Shown: positions 1 through 7,123, counted from the first letter of the stretch. The stretch is DNA of 17,574 nucleotides from Streptosporangiaceae bacterium (GCA_030045295.1 JASIGD010000160.1:1-17574), one strand, 5' to 3'. Notes: generated by a model not told the origin, from the sequence alone. Made by a program: numbers and translations.

Positions 1-489
1 GCCGAGCTGCGCCGGGCGGTCCGGGCGCTGCCCGGGCCGCCGATGGCCGTGGGTACCTGCGGCGGCGGCGCGGCGCTGGCCGACATGCGTACCAGCCTGG
101 GAAACGCCCAGTACGCAGCCCACGTGGCGGCGCGCGTCCCGCGGTTCAGGCGGGCTGCCGACTGGGCGGCCCTCGGCGCGTACGCGACCTTCGAGCACCT
201 CTACCGCGACCCGTCGGCACCCGAGCGGATCTGCCCCGGCGTCAGCGCGCTGCTGGACCGGCGAGCCAGGACGTACCGGCAGACCGTGCGGTGTTACCTC
301 GAGTGCGCGGCCCACGCCCAGCAGGCCGCCGAGCAGCTGCACATCCACCGGACAACGCTGTACTGGCGCCTGGCCCGGGCGGCCGAACTGGTGCCACTGG
401 ACCTGCGCCGAGGCGAAGACCGCCTGAAACTGCACCTGGCCCTCGCCCTCGCCGACCTCACCCACCCGCCCGCCGGGCTCGCAGGCTAG
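1..489 (+). CDS. PucR/CdaR-family transcriptional regulator, C-terminal part (5' end outside window)
   Basis: The frame is open to the first base and ends with TAG, so only about the last 162 residues are present. The C-terminal part shows the helix-turn-helix typical of PucR/CdaR regulators: an alanine-rich helix, then AAEQLHIHRTTLYWRLARA, then a leucine-rich tail. In this family a tyrosine-rich stretch similar to 'RQTVRCYLECAAHAQQAAEQL' precedes the HTH. The upstream visible part (GTCGGGAALADMRTSLGNA) would belong to the GGDEF-like middle region of such regulators. These proteins usually activate catabolic or transport genes in response to a metabolite, but the ligand cannot be told from this fragment. 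It converges on the DUF445 gene with only 47 bases between the two stops. The family call is fairly firm; the target genes are unknown. Confidence 0.8.
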   Translation, partial: AELRRAVRALPGPPMAVGTCGGGAALADMRTSLGNAQYAAHVAARVPRFRRAADWAALGAYATFEHLYRDPSAPERICPGVSALLDRRARTYRQTVRCYLECAAHAQQAAEQLHIHRTTLYWRLARAAELVPLDLRRGEDRLKLHLALALADLTHPPAGLAG

Positions 490-536
490 GACCAGGGCCG
501 GCCGGTGCTGAGCCCGGAGCCTGCCAGCGGCCACCA

Positions 537-1826
537 TCAGGCCAGAGCCAGGGCGATGGCGTGCAAGGCCAGCCCCACCCCCGCCCCCACCACCGTGCCG
601 TTGATGCGGATGAACTGCAGGTCGGGTCCGAGGAGCAGTTCCAGCTGGCTCGAGGTTTCCGCGGCGTCCCACCGTTCGATGGTCCCGGTGACGAGCCCGG
701 CGAGCTCGTCGTGGAATTGGTCGGCGAGCGCCCGGGCTCCTGACTCGATCACACGCTCGAGGCCCTGCTGGAGGCGGCGGTCTGACTCGAGGCGCTGACC
801 GGCCGCCACGAGCGCGGCGGCCAGTTGCCGGCGCAGCTCGGAGTCCGGGTCGGCCGCCTGGGTTCGCAACGTGTCCTTGGCCTTCTGCCAGAGCGAGGAG
901 GACCAGTCCCGCAGCTCGGCGCTGCCCAGAATGTCGCGCTTGATGCGCTCTCCGCGCTCGCGCAGCTCCGGGGATGTCTCGAGGCGGTCGGGGAGCCCGG
1001 CGATCCACTCCTCGAACTGGCGGCGGGCCTCGTCGTCAGGATCGGCGGCCATGGCCACCAGCCGCTCGCGCAGCCGGTGGTACAGACGGTCGAAGATCAG
1101 CCGGTATACCGCGTCAGGCACCCAGCGGGGTGACTCGTCCTCGAACCGCTCACGCAGCTCGACGTGATGGTCGGCCAGATAGCGGTCGGCGCCGGACACG
1201 ATGGTGTTGAACAGCTCGGCATGGTGGCCTCCCGCGATGATGACCCGCAGGACCCGCCCGGCCAGCGGCGCCACCTCGACCGCGTCCACCGCCCTGGTCA
1301 GTTCGGCGGTAAGCACGCGCTGAACATCCTCATCGCGGAGAGCTTCGGCCACATTGACCACTAGACCTGCGGCGTGACCGGCGAACCGGGCGGCGTTGGC
1401 CTGGTCGGCCAGCCAGGCGGCCAGGCGGGGAACCAGGCGAGCCGAGCCGATCCGCTCGGCCAGAACATCGGCGTTGAGGAAGTTCTCCTGGACGAACTGG
1501 CCAAGAGTGGCGGCGAACTGGTCCTTGCGCTCGACGATCAGCGCGGTGTGCGGTATCGGCAGGCCCAGCGGACGGCGGAACAGCGCCGTCACGGCGAACC
1601 AGTCGGCCACGCCACCGACCATGGCCGCCTCGGCGCCGGCCTGAACGTAGCCGAGGAGGGTCCCGTGCACGCCGGCCGCGGTCACCGCCACGAACAGCGC
1701 TGTCACCCCGACGAGGAGCGCGGTGGCCCGGCGGCGCGCGGCGGCCAGACGGCGCGCCCGCAATGCCGCCGACTCGCGCTCGAGTGCGGAGACCGGTTGT
1801 GCGGACGTCGCCGCGGCAGGTTCCAT
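537..1826 (-). CDS. DUF445 family membrane protein (YjiN-like)
   Basis: This encodes about 429 residues. The signature of DUF445 proteins lies near residues 66-110: an A-rich hydrophobic stretch, VGGVADWFAVTALFRRPLGL, then IPHTALIVERKDQ and LGQFVQENFL. A membrane segment is predicted at about residues 35-52, a second hydrophobic stretch at 57-83, and another at the extreme C-terminus (about 405-429). The long charged middle section is probably helical. The family has no established biochemical role; E. coli YjiN is the usual reference name. I chose the ATG at 1826. A GTG at 1874 would add 16 residues of low-complexity arginine-rich sequence and has no better ribosome binding site. The gene is monocistronic in appearance, with 332 bases upstream before the next gene. 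Length agrees with the family. Confidence 0.88.
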   Translation of the reverse strand: MEPAAATSAQPVSALERESAALRARRLAAARRRATALLVGVTALFVAVTAAGVHGTLLGYVQAGAEAAMVGGVADWFAVTALFRRPLGLPIPHTALIVERKDQFAATLGQFVQENFLNADVLAERIGSARLVPRLAAWLADQANAARFAGHAAGLVVNVAEALRDEDVQRVLTAELTRAVDAVEVAPLAGRVLRVIIAGGHHAELFNTIVSGADRYLADHHVELRERFEDESPRWVPDAVYRLIFDRLYHRLRERLVAMAADPDDEARRQFEEWIAGLPDRLETSPELRERGERIKRDILGSAELRDWSSSLWQKAKDTLRTQAADPDSELRRQLAAALVAAGQRLESDRRLQQGLERVIESGARALADQFHDELAGLVTGTIERWDAAETSSQLELLLGPDLQFIRINGTVVGAGVGLALHAIALALA

Positions 1827-2158
1827 GGTGCCGGCCCGGTCAGTCCGCGGCGCGCGGCGGAAACCCGCGGCCACGCTCGTTGAGCGGTTCCATCAGCAAG
1901 CCAGCCTCGCTTTTGCAGGATTCACGATCACTCCCCGGGAGCAGCGCTGAAAACGACAGTCCGATTCTGCTCCGGCACACCCGGCCGCCAGCCGCGGTTG
2001 ACAGCCTCGGCTGGCGGAGGCGTGATCTATGAAGAAAAGCGCAGGCCGGGACCCGCCTGGCTGCGGCCAGGGTACGTTGCGCGGACGAGCCCCTTAATGG
2101 CCGGTACCTCGGCGGGGCTGGCCGACGAGACCTGGCCGCCCGGTAATGTTGCCGCCCG
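1827..2158. other. 332-base intergenic region between the DUF445 and SnoaL-like genes
   Basis: No convincing coding frame is seen. The region should hold the DUF445 promoter on the minus strand, but I could not pick a confident -35/-10 pair. Its one clear structure is the inverted repeat at 1985-2017. The TTGACA at 1998-2003 on the plus strand lies inside the loop of that repeat and has no plus-strand gene to serve. Confidence 0.5.
1985..2017. repeat. Inverted repeat, 10-bp perfect arms (extendable)
   Basis: CCGCCAGCCG (1985-1994) is the exact reverse complement of CGGCTGGCGG (2008-2017). After one mismatch two more pairs (GG/CC) can form, leaving a 7-base loop. It lies about 140 bases beyond the stop of the SnoaL-like gene and about 160 bases before the DUF445 start. 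It may be a terminator without a U-tract or an operator; the sequence does not decide. Confidence 0.5.
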
Positions 2159-2551
2159 TCAGCCGATCAGCTCGTCGAACGCGTACTGGTCGGTGGAGGC
2201 GTCCCAGAACTCCACCACCTTGCCGTCGCGCATACGGAAGATATGCGCTTCGCTGACCCTGATGCCCGTTCCGCCGCGGCTGGCCGCGCCGACCACCAGC
2301 GCGACGCCGCGCTCGTCGTCGGCGAAGACCGCCTGCAGGTCTACGTGGTACGACCCCTCCGTGACCTCCATGAGCTTGCCGAAGAACGCGTAGACCGCGT
2401 CCCGCCCGCGGTATTCGCCGGTCAGCTGGCTCCGGCCGGCGATGTGCCACACGATGTGCTCGTCGAACAGGTCGTTGAGAGCGGCGAAATCGCCCTTGGC
2501 GAAGGCGGCGTAGCCGTCCCTGATGCGAGCGACATTAGGATGCTCGGCCAT
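2159..2551 (-). CDS. SnoaL-like / NTF2-fold protein (ketosteroid-isomerase-related)
   Basis: This encodes 130 residues, the normal length for a single-domain SnoaL-like protein of the NTF2 fold. Recognisable elements are the N-terminal helix with 'VARIRDGYAAFAKGDFAAL', the following 'LFDEHIVWHIAGRSQLTGEYRGRD', and the C-terminal strands 'HIFRMRDGKVVEFWDASTD'. These match the usual pattern in which W, H and D residues line a small hydrophobic pocket. The family includes small-molecule cyclases, isomerases and many proteins of unknown substrate, so no reaction is assigned. The ATG at 2551 is preceded by GGGAGGGAAG with a short spacer, a strong ribosome binding site. A 14-residue upstream extension is therefore unlikely. 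It is probably transcribed alone from the promoter-like pair at 2652-2680. Confidence 0.85.
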   Translation of the reverse strand: MAEHPNVARIRDGYAAFAKGDFAALNDLFDEHIVWHIAGRSQLTGEYRGRDAVYAFFGKLMEVTEGSYHVDLQAVFADDERGVALVVGAASRGGTGIRVSEAHIFRMRDGKVVEFWDASTDQYAFDELIG

Positions 2552-2651
2552 GATCTTCCCTCCCGGTTGCTGGTGGGCGAAAGCCGGTCTCAAAGATCAG
2601 GGTTGTCGACGTGGCATCCCCCGGCAATCCCACCCCTATTGCGTGCTCGCA

Positions 2652-2680
2652 ATTCTCTGCGCCGCCAAAGCGGGCGTCAA
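2652..2680 (-). promoter_or_regulatory. Candidate promoter for the SnoaL-like gene
   Basis: On the minus strand TTGACG (2675-2680) is followed after 17 bases by GAGAAT (2652-2657). These resemble a -35 and -10 pair for a housekeeping sigma factor, with a leader of roughly 95 bases to the ATG at 2551. Identified by eye only. Confidence 0.35.
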
Positions 2681-2802
2681 GACACCAGCAGGGATTATCG
2701 GCACCGATGCCCCGCGCGCGAGAATTCACGCCGCCGTGTGACCAGCGGTTCAGCTGCCTGCAGGGCCTCACAGCTAACAGCCGCTCGCCGTCGCGGAGCA
2801 GG

Positions 2803-2955
2803 CTACCGGCGGGAGCTTCGCGGGCGGAACTTGATCCAGGCCAGGACGCCGATGACGACCAGAAGCAGCCAGGGTGAAAACAGGACGTGCACAGCGAAGC
2901 CCAGGACGGCCAGGGCCACGATGGCCAGCAGGACCAGAGCGATGATCGCGAGCAT
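2803..2955 (-). CDS. Small hydrophobic membrane protein, 50 residues
   Basis: The minus strand encodes a 50-residue protein starting at ATG 2955 and ending at TAG 2803-2805. It begins MLAIIALVLLAIVALAVLGF, continues with a short polar turn containing HVLFSP, has a second hydrophobic stretch WLLLVVIGVLAW, and ends in the basic tail IKFRPRSSRR. This gives two membrane helices joined by a short turn, with a positively charged cytoplasmic tail. Short hydrophobic proteins of this build are common in actinobacteria and often sit near stress genes, but their function is not known. A weak GGAAA precedes the ATG by about ten bases. It is divergent from the methyltransferase gene and 251 bases upstream of the SnoaL-like gene on the same strand. 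The clean amphipathic layout supports a real gene. Confidence 0.72.
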   Translation of the reverse strand: MLAIIALVLLAIVALAVLGFAVHVLFSPWLLLVVIGVLAWIKFRPRSSRR

Positions 2956-3060
2956 GGTGATCGGTTTCCGTTCGTGTCGTTGTGTGGTGCTGATGTCTCA
3001 AGGCTGCCGCCGCCGGCGGCCCGCGTCGATCCGGATCAGCCCTGGTTCGCCCCTGAAGCG

Positions 3061-3082
3061 CAGCCCTGAAGCATCAGGGCTG
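3061..3082. repeat. Hairpin, 9-bp perfect stem, 4-base loop
   Basis: CAGCCCTGA (3061-3069), loop AGCA, TCAGGGCTG (3074-3082). A second copy of the left arm, CAGCCCTG, lies at 3037-3044 and could pair with the same right arm, so two alternative hairpins are possible. Confidence 0.5.
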
Positions 3083-3133
3083 ACCCTGACCGTGCGAGTC
3101 CATTAGCTGGAAGCAAGTTCTGCCAAATACGCC

Positions 3134-3161
3134 TTGACCTCCCCGCGGCTGCCACTAATGC
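3134..3161 (+). promoter_or_regulatory. Weak candidate promoter before the dyad and methyltransferase
   Basis: TTGACC (3134-3139) and TAATGC (3156-3161) are separated by 16 bases. If used, transcription would start near 3168, just ahead of the dyad at 3174, which would then be the 5' end of the transcript. The -10 lacks the final T, so this is tentative. Confidence 0.22.
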
Positions 3162-3173
3162 AGCACCGTTAGG

Positions 3174-3216
3174 CCACGGCCCGTTCGGCGTAAATCTTTT
3201 TCCGAACGAACCGTGG
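3174..3216. promoter_or_regulatory. Long dyad, copy 1 of a two-copy element
   Basis: The left arm CCACGGCCCGTTCGG (3174-3188) and right arm CCGAACGAACCGTGG (3202-3216) pair at 13 of 15 positions around a 13-base A/T-rich loop beginning CGTAAAT. A near-identical element lies at 15164-15207. The first 22 bases differ at one position, and the right arms share CCGAACG and several flanking bases. It sits about 118 bases before the methyltransferase start. A downstream CCACGG at 3226-3231 can also pair with the right-arm CCGTGG. It could be a protein operator, an RNA leader structure or a dispersed repeat. Confidence 0.6.
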
Positions 3217-3232
3217 TTTCACTTTCCACGGC

Positions 3233-3256
3233 ACCGGCCCGGCTCTTCGGGCCGGT
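3233..3256. repeat. Hairpin following dyad copy 1
   Basis: ACCGGCCCG (3233-3241), loop GCTCTT, CGGGCCGGT (3248-3256): a 9-bp perfect stem placed 16 bases after the dyad. It has no U-tract. The arrangement of dyad then second hairpin is repeated before the acyl-CoA synthetase. Confidence 0.5.
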
Positions 3257-3317
3257 ACCGGATGGCCATCGGGTGAACTGCCGGCAGATTTTCCCGTTTC
3301 CCCGGCGAAGCGGGCTA

Positions 3318-3338
3318 GCCATCGGGTCGGCCGATGGC
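3318..3338. promoter_or_regulatory. Palindrome overlapping the methyltransferase start
   Basis: GCCATCGG (3318-3325), spacer GTCGG, CCGATGGC (3331-3338). The right arm contains the proposed ATG at 3334. GCCATCGGGT also occurs as a direct copy at 3265-3274 inside the self-complementary GATGGCCATC (3261-3270). It could be an operator or an RNA structure hiding the start codon. Confidence 0.4.
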
Positions 3339-4119
3339 CGCGGTAGCTGGCACACTCAGTGAGGTGAGGCGGGAGCGTCCCAGCTACGGCGTCGACGGAG
3401 GGTACGGCGGCATTCCCCTCTTCCTCCTGGCCGGAGCCGGTCTTCTGGCTGGTGAGCGGTGGGCGAAGCGGCGCGACAAGCGCCTGGTCAGCTCGCTGGC
3501 GAAGATGGGGATCGTGGCCGTGCTCGCGGTGGCTGCGGATTACTTCTACAGCACCGGTCCGGGCAAGCTGTCGGTCTGGAAGGAATTGCTCGACGAACTC
3601 GACCTGCGAGGCGACGAGCATGTACTCGACATCGGCTGCGGCCGGGGTGCCGTCCTCATCTCAGCTGCCCGTCGGCTCCCGCGAGGTCGCGCGACCGGAG
3701 CTGACATCTGGCGGCTGCGTGACCAGACGGGCAACAGCCAGGCCGCCGCCGAGCGGAACGCGATGGTGGCGGGCGTCAGCGAACGGGTCGGGTTCGTACA
3801 TGCCGATGCCCGGGATCTTCCCTTTCTGCCGGGGTCGTTCGACGTGGTGCTCAGCAACCTGACCTTCAGCAACATCCGGGGCAGCGACGAACGCGCCAGG
3901 GCTCTCCGCGAAGCCGTCAGGGTCCTCCGCCCGGGCGGGCGGATCCGCGTCGTCGATGACCGCGCCGACCGCTACGCCCTCGTCCTCCAGGACGCCGGAT
4001 GCGTGGACGTCGAGGTACGTCGCCTCGACTGGCGCACGTGGTCCGGCCTTCCCGGTCATCCCTTCGCGCTTGTCTCAGCCGGGAAACCAGCCGCCGTTGC
4101 CAGCCGGGTCCACGACTAG
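3334..4119 (+). CDS. Membrane-anchored class I SAM-dependent methyltransferase
   Basis: This encodes 261 residues. The N-terminal third is unusual for the family. Two hydrophobic segments (about residues 26-41 and 55-71) are separated by the basic loop ERWAKRRDKR, suggesting a membrane anchor with the catalytic part in the cytoplasm. The methyltransferase fold follows: motif I VLDIGCGRG at residues 97-105, an acidic residue after the second strand (TGADIW), HADARDLPF, the motif IV-like FDVVLSNLTFSNI, and the post-motif LRPGGRIRVVDD. The methyl acceptor cannot be deduced. The ATG at 3334 lacks a Shine-Dalgarno sequence and lies inside a palindrome; a GTG at 3364 is an alternative. The upstream region contains the dyad shared with the acyl-CoA synthetase gene, hinting at common control. 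It converges on the DUF2252 gene. Confidence 0.82.
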   Translation: MAAVAGTLSEVRRERPSYGVDGGYGGIPLFLLAGAGLLAGERWAKRRDKRLVSSLAKMGIVAVLAVAADYFYSTGPGKLSVWKELLDELDLRGDEHVLDIGCGRGAVLISAARRLPRGRATGADIWRLRDQTGNSQAAAERNAMVAGVSERVGFVHADARDLPFLPGSFDVVLSNLTFSNIRGSDERARALREAVRVLRPGGRIRVVDDRADRYALVLQDAGCVDVEVRRLDWRTWSGLPGHPFALVSAGKPAAVASRVHD

Positions 4120-4200
4120 CGCAATCGTGCGACAGTCATCACGCGCCGCGCCGGAACAGCGCCTCCACGTCCGATCAACGACCGTCTCGCGCCGGCCGGC

Positions 4201-5634
4201 TCACAGACCGTGCTCAATGGGCACGATGCCTCGGTTAGCGGCCTTGACCAGAGCCGCGTGATCGGCCTCGGTCTGGTCGGCGTACAGCCGGGCGAACCGC
4301 GCCAGGGCGGTGTCGAGGCGGCCGGAAGAGCCGGCGTAACCCACGATCATCGATGCGCCGCTGGTACGGGAATGGCCCTTGGCCAGCAGGTGCCCGGTGA
4401 TCGCGGCGTAGTCCGCCAGCGCCGCAGCGTCGATGGAATCCAGCATCACGCTGCCCTTCATGTTCCGGAACTGGCGCACGTAGTACTGACGCCCGTCAAC
4501 GGTCGCCCAGCCCAGCAGCGGATCGCTGACCGTCTGCAAGGCCTGCTGGTATTCGACCACCCGCTGGCCCTGGTGGGCGTGCCACGCGGACTCGCCGTGG
4601 ACATACTGGGCCAGGACCGACCGGCGGGCCTGCTTCAGCTGGAGGAATAGCACGTCATCAGGGCTGCTGCCCTCCAGCAGCACCACGTAAGCGCGCAGCC
4701 CGACGCTGCCGACGCCCACCACCTTGTGCGCGATGTCGATCACCGTGTAGCCCCCGAGCGCCCGCTGCCAGTGCGGCGCTAGCGTGCGCAGGTAGTCATC
4801 CAGTCCCCGGGCCAGCTGGTCAGCCTCGGCGTAGTTGATCCGGGTCACCAGCGGCGGGTCCTCGACGATCCGGCGCTGCCCGTCACGTTCGCTGGTGAAC
4901 CTGGGCAGCGCCCGGTCGCTGGTCCTCCGGCGAGCCCGGGCCGCCGCGCGCTTGATCTCGGCCCGCAACGCCTTGCCGGCCGTGCTCTGTCGCAGATGAT
5001 CGACGTCGATGTGCTGGTAGGACCGGGCCAGCAGCGCAGTCGAGGCCAGGTCGGCGACCTCGGCGCGGTACCCGGCGACACACCGCAGCACCGCCGCCTC
5101 GCACTCCTGCTCGCTGGCGCCATTCTGTCGGCCGGCGACCCAGATGCTCGCGACCAGGCGGCGAAGATCCCACTCCCACGCCCCGGGATGCGCCTCATCG
5201 AAGTCGTTCAGGTCGATGACCAGATGCTGCTCCGGGGATGCGTAGAAGCCGAAGTTACCCAGATGCGCATCCCCGCAGATCACGGGGGTGATTCCTGTGG
5301 ACGGCAACCGGGCGACATCAGCCGCCATCACGATCGCGGCGCCACGCAGGAACCCGTACGGCGTGGCGGCCATCCGCCCGACCCGGACCGGGATCAGCCA
5401 GTCAAGCCTGCCGCGATGAGACTCGATGATCAGCTGCACCGGATCTGGCCGGTCCGGCTGCGCCGCCCATTCGCCCAGCGAGCGGCGCGGAACCTGGCGT
5501 CGCAAGTCCCGGCCCATCCGGTACCGGTCCAGCCGCGACGTCGAGCGCCGGCGCAGCGACGTGAAGGCCTCGCTGTCCGCCGAGGCAAGAACGACATGAT
5601 CGCGTACTGGACCGTCGGCGTCGGTTCGCTGCAC
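4201..5634 (-). CDS. DUF2252 family protein
   Basis: This encodes about 477 residues, the expected size for DUF2252. Family hallmarks are visible: RPDPVQLIIESHRGRLDWLI near the N-terminus, VGRMAATPYGFLRGAA, the HD-like GDAHLGNFG at residues 121-129, DLNDFDE at 141-147, WEWDLRRLVAS just after, and the later AHKVVGVGSVGLRAYVVLLEG. The GDAHLGNFG and DLNDFDE motifs resemble the catalytic and metal-binding loops of aminoglycoside-phosphotransferase-like kinases, so a phosphotransfer role is plausible but not established for this family. The frame stays open far upstream, through the divergent GNAT-AAA gene. I chose the GTG at 5634, preceded by a GGGAGAGG-type ribosome binding site; an internal ATG at 5517 would give 438 residues and is possible. 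A promoter-like TATAGT lies at 5687-5692. Confidence 0.85.
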   Translation of the reverse strand: MQRTDADGPVRDHVVLASADSEAFTSLRRRSTSRLDRYRMGRDLRRQVPRRSLGEWAAQPDRPDPVQLIIESHRGRLDWLIPVRVGRMAATPYGFLRGAAIVMAADVARLPSTGITPVICGDAHLGNFGFYASPEQHLVIDLNDFDEAHPGAWEWDLRRLVASIWVAGRQNGASEQECEAAVLRCVAGYRAEVADLASTALLARSYQHIDVDHLRQSTAGKALRAEIKRAAARARRRTSDRALPRFTSERDGQRRIVEDPPLVTRINYAEADQLARGLDDYLRTLAPHWQRALGGYTVIDIAHKVVGVGSVGLRAYVVLLEGSSPDDVLFLQLKQARRSVLAQYVHGESAWHAHQGQRVVEYQQALQTVSDPLLGWATVDGRQYYVRQFRNMKGSVMLDSIDAAALADYAAITGHLLAKGHSRTSGASMIVGYAGSSGRLDTALARFARLYADQTEADHAALVKAANRGIVPIEHGL

Positions 5635-5686
5635 CAACCTCTCCCACCCTTCGTAGGGCTTTTCCCGCCTCGTAAGAGGACGAATA

Positions 5687-5692
5687 ACTATA
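5687..5692 (-). promoter_or_regulatory. Candidate -10 element for the DUF2252 gene
   Basis: TATAGT on the minus strand (5687-5692) lies in an unusually A/T-rich patch about 50 bases before the GTG at 5634. No good -35 is seen at 16-18 bases. Confidence 0.3.
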
Positions 5693-5763
5693 CGAGCGCG
5701 CAGCGCCCGCCATTCGGCCAAGCCGGCCTTCCGCGGCGCGGGAAGCGGACGCCGGAAAGTACG

Positions 5764-5787
5764 CACGGCCACGGCGGCATGGCCGTG
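5764..5787. repeat. Inverted repeat upstream of the GNAT-AAA+ gene
   Basis: CACGGCCA (5764-5771) and TGGCCGTG (5780-5787) are perfect 8-base arms around CGGCGGCA. The element ends 19 bases before the ATG at 5807, where a Shine-Dalgarno sequence would be expected but none is seen. It may be an operator or translational control structure. Confidence 0.4.
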
Positions 5788-5806
5788 ATGATGGCACACT
5801 GATGCG

Positions 5807-7090
5807 ATGGCGCCGTGGCGGGTTCGTGACTTCCACGCCGACGACCTCGACGTCGCGATCCGCTTGTGGGACAACCCGGCGGCCAGCAGCGAGGCGCCGG
5901 CGTTCGGCATGTCCGACCTGATCGCGGCCGTCCGGTCGCATGAGCCGGCGGTGGTCGCGGTGGTCGGCGAGGAGCTGGTGGGGGCTGCGGTCGCGACGGT
6001 CGGCGGCGACCGGGCCTGGGTGATGCGGATCAGCCTGGCTCCGGCGTGGCGGCACCGGGGAATCGGCAGCGCGATGCTGCGCGAGCTGGAGCGGCGGCTG
6101 GTGGCGGCCGGGGTGCACCGGATCCACTGCCTGCTGGCAGACGAGAGCGAAATCGGCGACCTGGCGCTGGAGCACGCCGGGTACACGGCGCGCCGGAGCA
6201 TGGTCTTCTATGAGCGACTCGAGCCGATCGGCCCGGACAGCGCCGGGGTGCTGGGCCAGCTCGGCGGCCAGATAGTGCGGGCCGGCGCCTGGGATCAGCT
6301 CGGCGGCATGATCAAGGAGAAGGAGCTGATCGAGCGGCGGGTCATCTTGCCGCTGGCGGAGCCGCAACTGGCCGAGCGGCTGGGCCTGGTGCCGCCGCGG
6401 GCGATCGTGTTGTTCGGGCCGCCGGGAACCGGCAAGACGAGCTTCGCCAGGGGCGCCGCGTCGCGGCTGGGCTGGCCGTTCGTGGAGCTGTTCCCGTCGC
6501 GGCTGGCCGGTGAGTCGCCGGCCGGCCTGGCCTCCGCGCTGCGGGAAGCGTTCGCCCTGGTCGGCGAGCTGGACAAGGTCGTGTTGTTCATCGATGAAGT
6601 GGAGGAGATCGCCGGGACGCGCCGGCCGCGCACGGTGTCGGCGGCGCAAGGCGTCACCAACGAGATGCTCAAGCTCATCCCGCCGTTCCGGGAGCAGGAC
6701 GCCCGGCTGCTCATCTGCGCCACGAACTCGGTCCGCGCCCTGGACAGCGCGTTCTTGCGGCATGGCCGCTTCGACTACGTCATCCCGGTCGGCCCGCCCG
6801 ACCCCGCCGCGCGGGAGGCGATCTGGGACCGTTACCTGGCCGCGATCCCGCATGGCCGGCTGGACATGGCCGCCATCGTCGAGGAATCGCGCCTGTTCAC
6901 CCCGGCTGACATCGAGTTCGCCGCCCGCAGGACCGCGCAGCTGGCCTTCGAGCGCGTCCTGTTCGAGCACGGCGCAGAGGACGTGATCACGGGGGACATC
7001 CTGCACGCCATCGGCCAGACCCGGCGCACCCTCACCCCGGAACTCGTCGCCGAGTTCGAGCAAGACATCAAGGACTACGCCAGGGTGTGA
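5807..7090 (+). CDS. GNAT acetyltransferase-AAA+ ATPase fusion protein
   Basis: This encodes 427 residues with two domains. Residues 1 to about 138 are a GNAT acetyltransferase domain: VMRISLAPAWRHRGIGSAML carries the acetyl-CoA pyrophosphate loop (R82-x-x-G85-x-G87), and the domain ends with GYTARRSMVFYERL. Residues from about 155 on form a classical AAA+ module of the Cdc48/FtsH type: AWDQLGGMIKEKELI, Walker A GPPGTGKT at 204-211, Walker B VLFIDEVEEI around 259-266, sensor ICATN, and an arginine-finger region RHGRFD at 318-323. A small helical lid follows. The key residues for ATP binding and hydrolysis appear intact. The ATG at 5807 has no obvious ribosome binding site. The decarboxylase gene starts 33 bases downstream, indicating an operon and suggesting that the ATPase remodels or regulates that enzyme. 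The acetyl acceptor is unknown. Confidence 0.88.
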   Translation: MAPWRVRDFHADDLDVAIRLWDNPAASSEAPAFGMSDLIAAVRSHEPAVVAVVGEELVGAAVATVGGDRAWVMRISLAPAWRHRGIGSAMLRELERRLVAAGVHRIHCLLADESEIGDLALEHAGYTARRSMVFYERLEPIGPDSAGVLGQLGGQIVRAGAWDQLGGMIKEKELIERRVILPLAEPQLAERLGLVPPRAIVLFGPPGTGKTSFARGAASRLGWPFVELFPSRLAGESPAGLASALREAFALVGELDKVVLFIDEVEEIAGTRRPRTVSAAQGVTNEMLKLIPPFREQDARLLICATNSVRALDSAFLRHGRFDYVIPVGPPDPAAREAIWDRYLAAIPHGRLDMAAIVEESRLFTPADIEFAARRTAQLAFERVLFEHGAEDVITGDILHAIGQTRRTLTPELVAEFEQDIKDYARV

Positions 7091-7123
7091 GCAGCGCCGC
7101 GATGATCCGGAAAGAGTGAATCG

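Larger units (their letters stand above)
2956..3333. other. 378-base divergent regulatory region with several inverted repeats
   Basis: This stretch separates the small membrane protein (-) from the methyltransferase (+). No coding frame is supported. It holds a hairpin at 3061-3082, a possible promoter at 3134-3161, the dyad at 3174-3216, a second hairpin at 3233-3256, and three copies of a GCCATCGG unit at 3265, 3318 and (inverted) 3331. It is A/T-richer in places than the surrounding genes, especially in the loop of the dyad. Confidence 0.6.

Noticed and set aside
2535..2771. 78-codon minus-strand frame upstream of the SnoaL-like gene
   Set aside because: It overlaps the SnoaL promoter and start, has no ribosome binding site and a biased composition.
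3174..3216. LexA (SOS box) interpretation of the dyad
   Set aside because: Actinobacterial LexA sites have CGAAC followed by GTTCG at a 4-base spacing. Here the half-sites are in the opposite order and 13-14 bases apart.
5635..6201. Extension of the DUF2252 frame up to 6201
   Set aside because: It would run through the divergent GNAT-AAA+ gene and adds only serine- and arginine-rich sequence not seen in the family.
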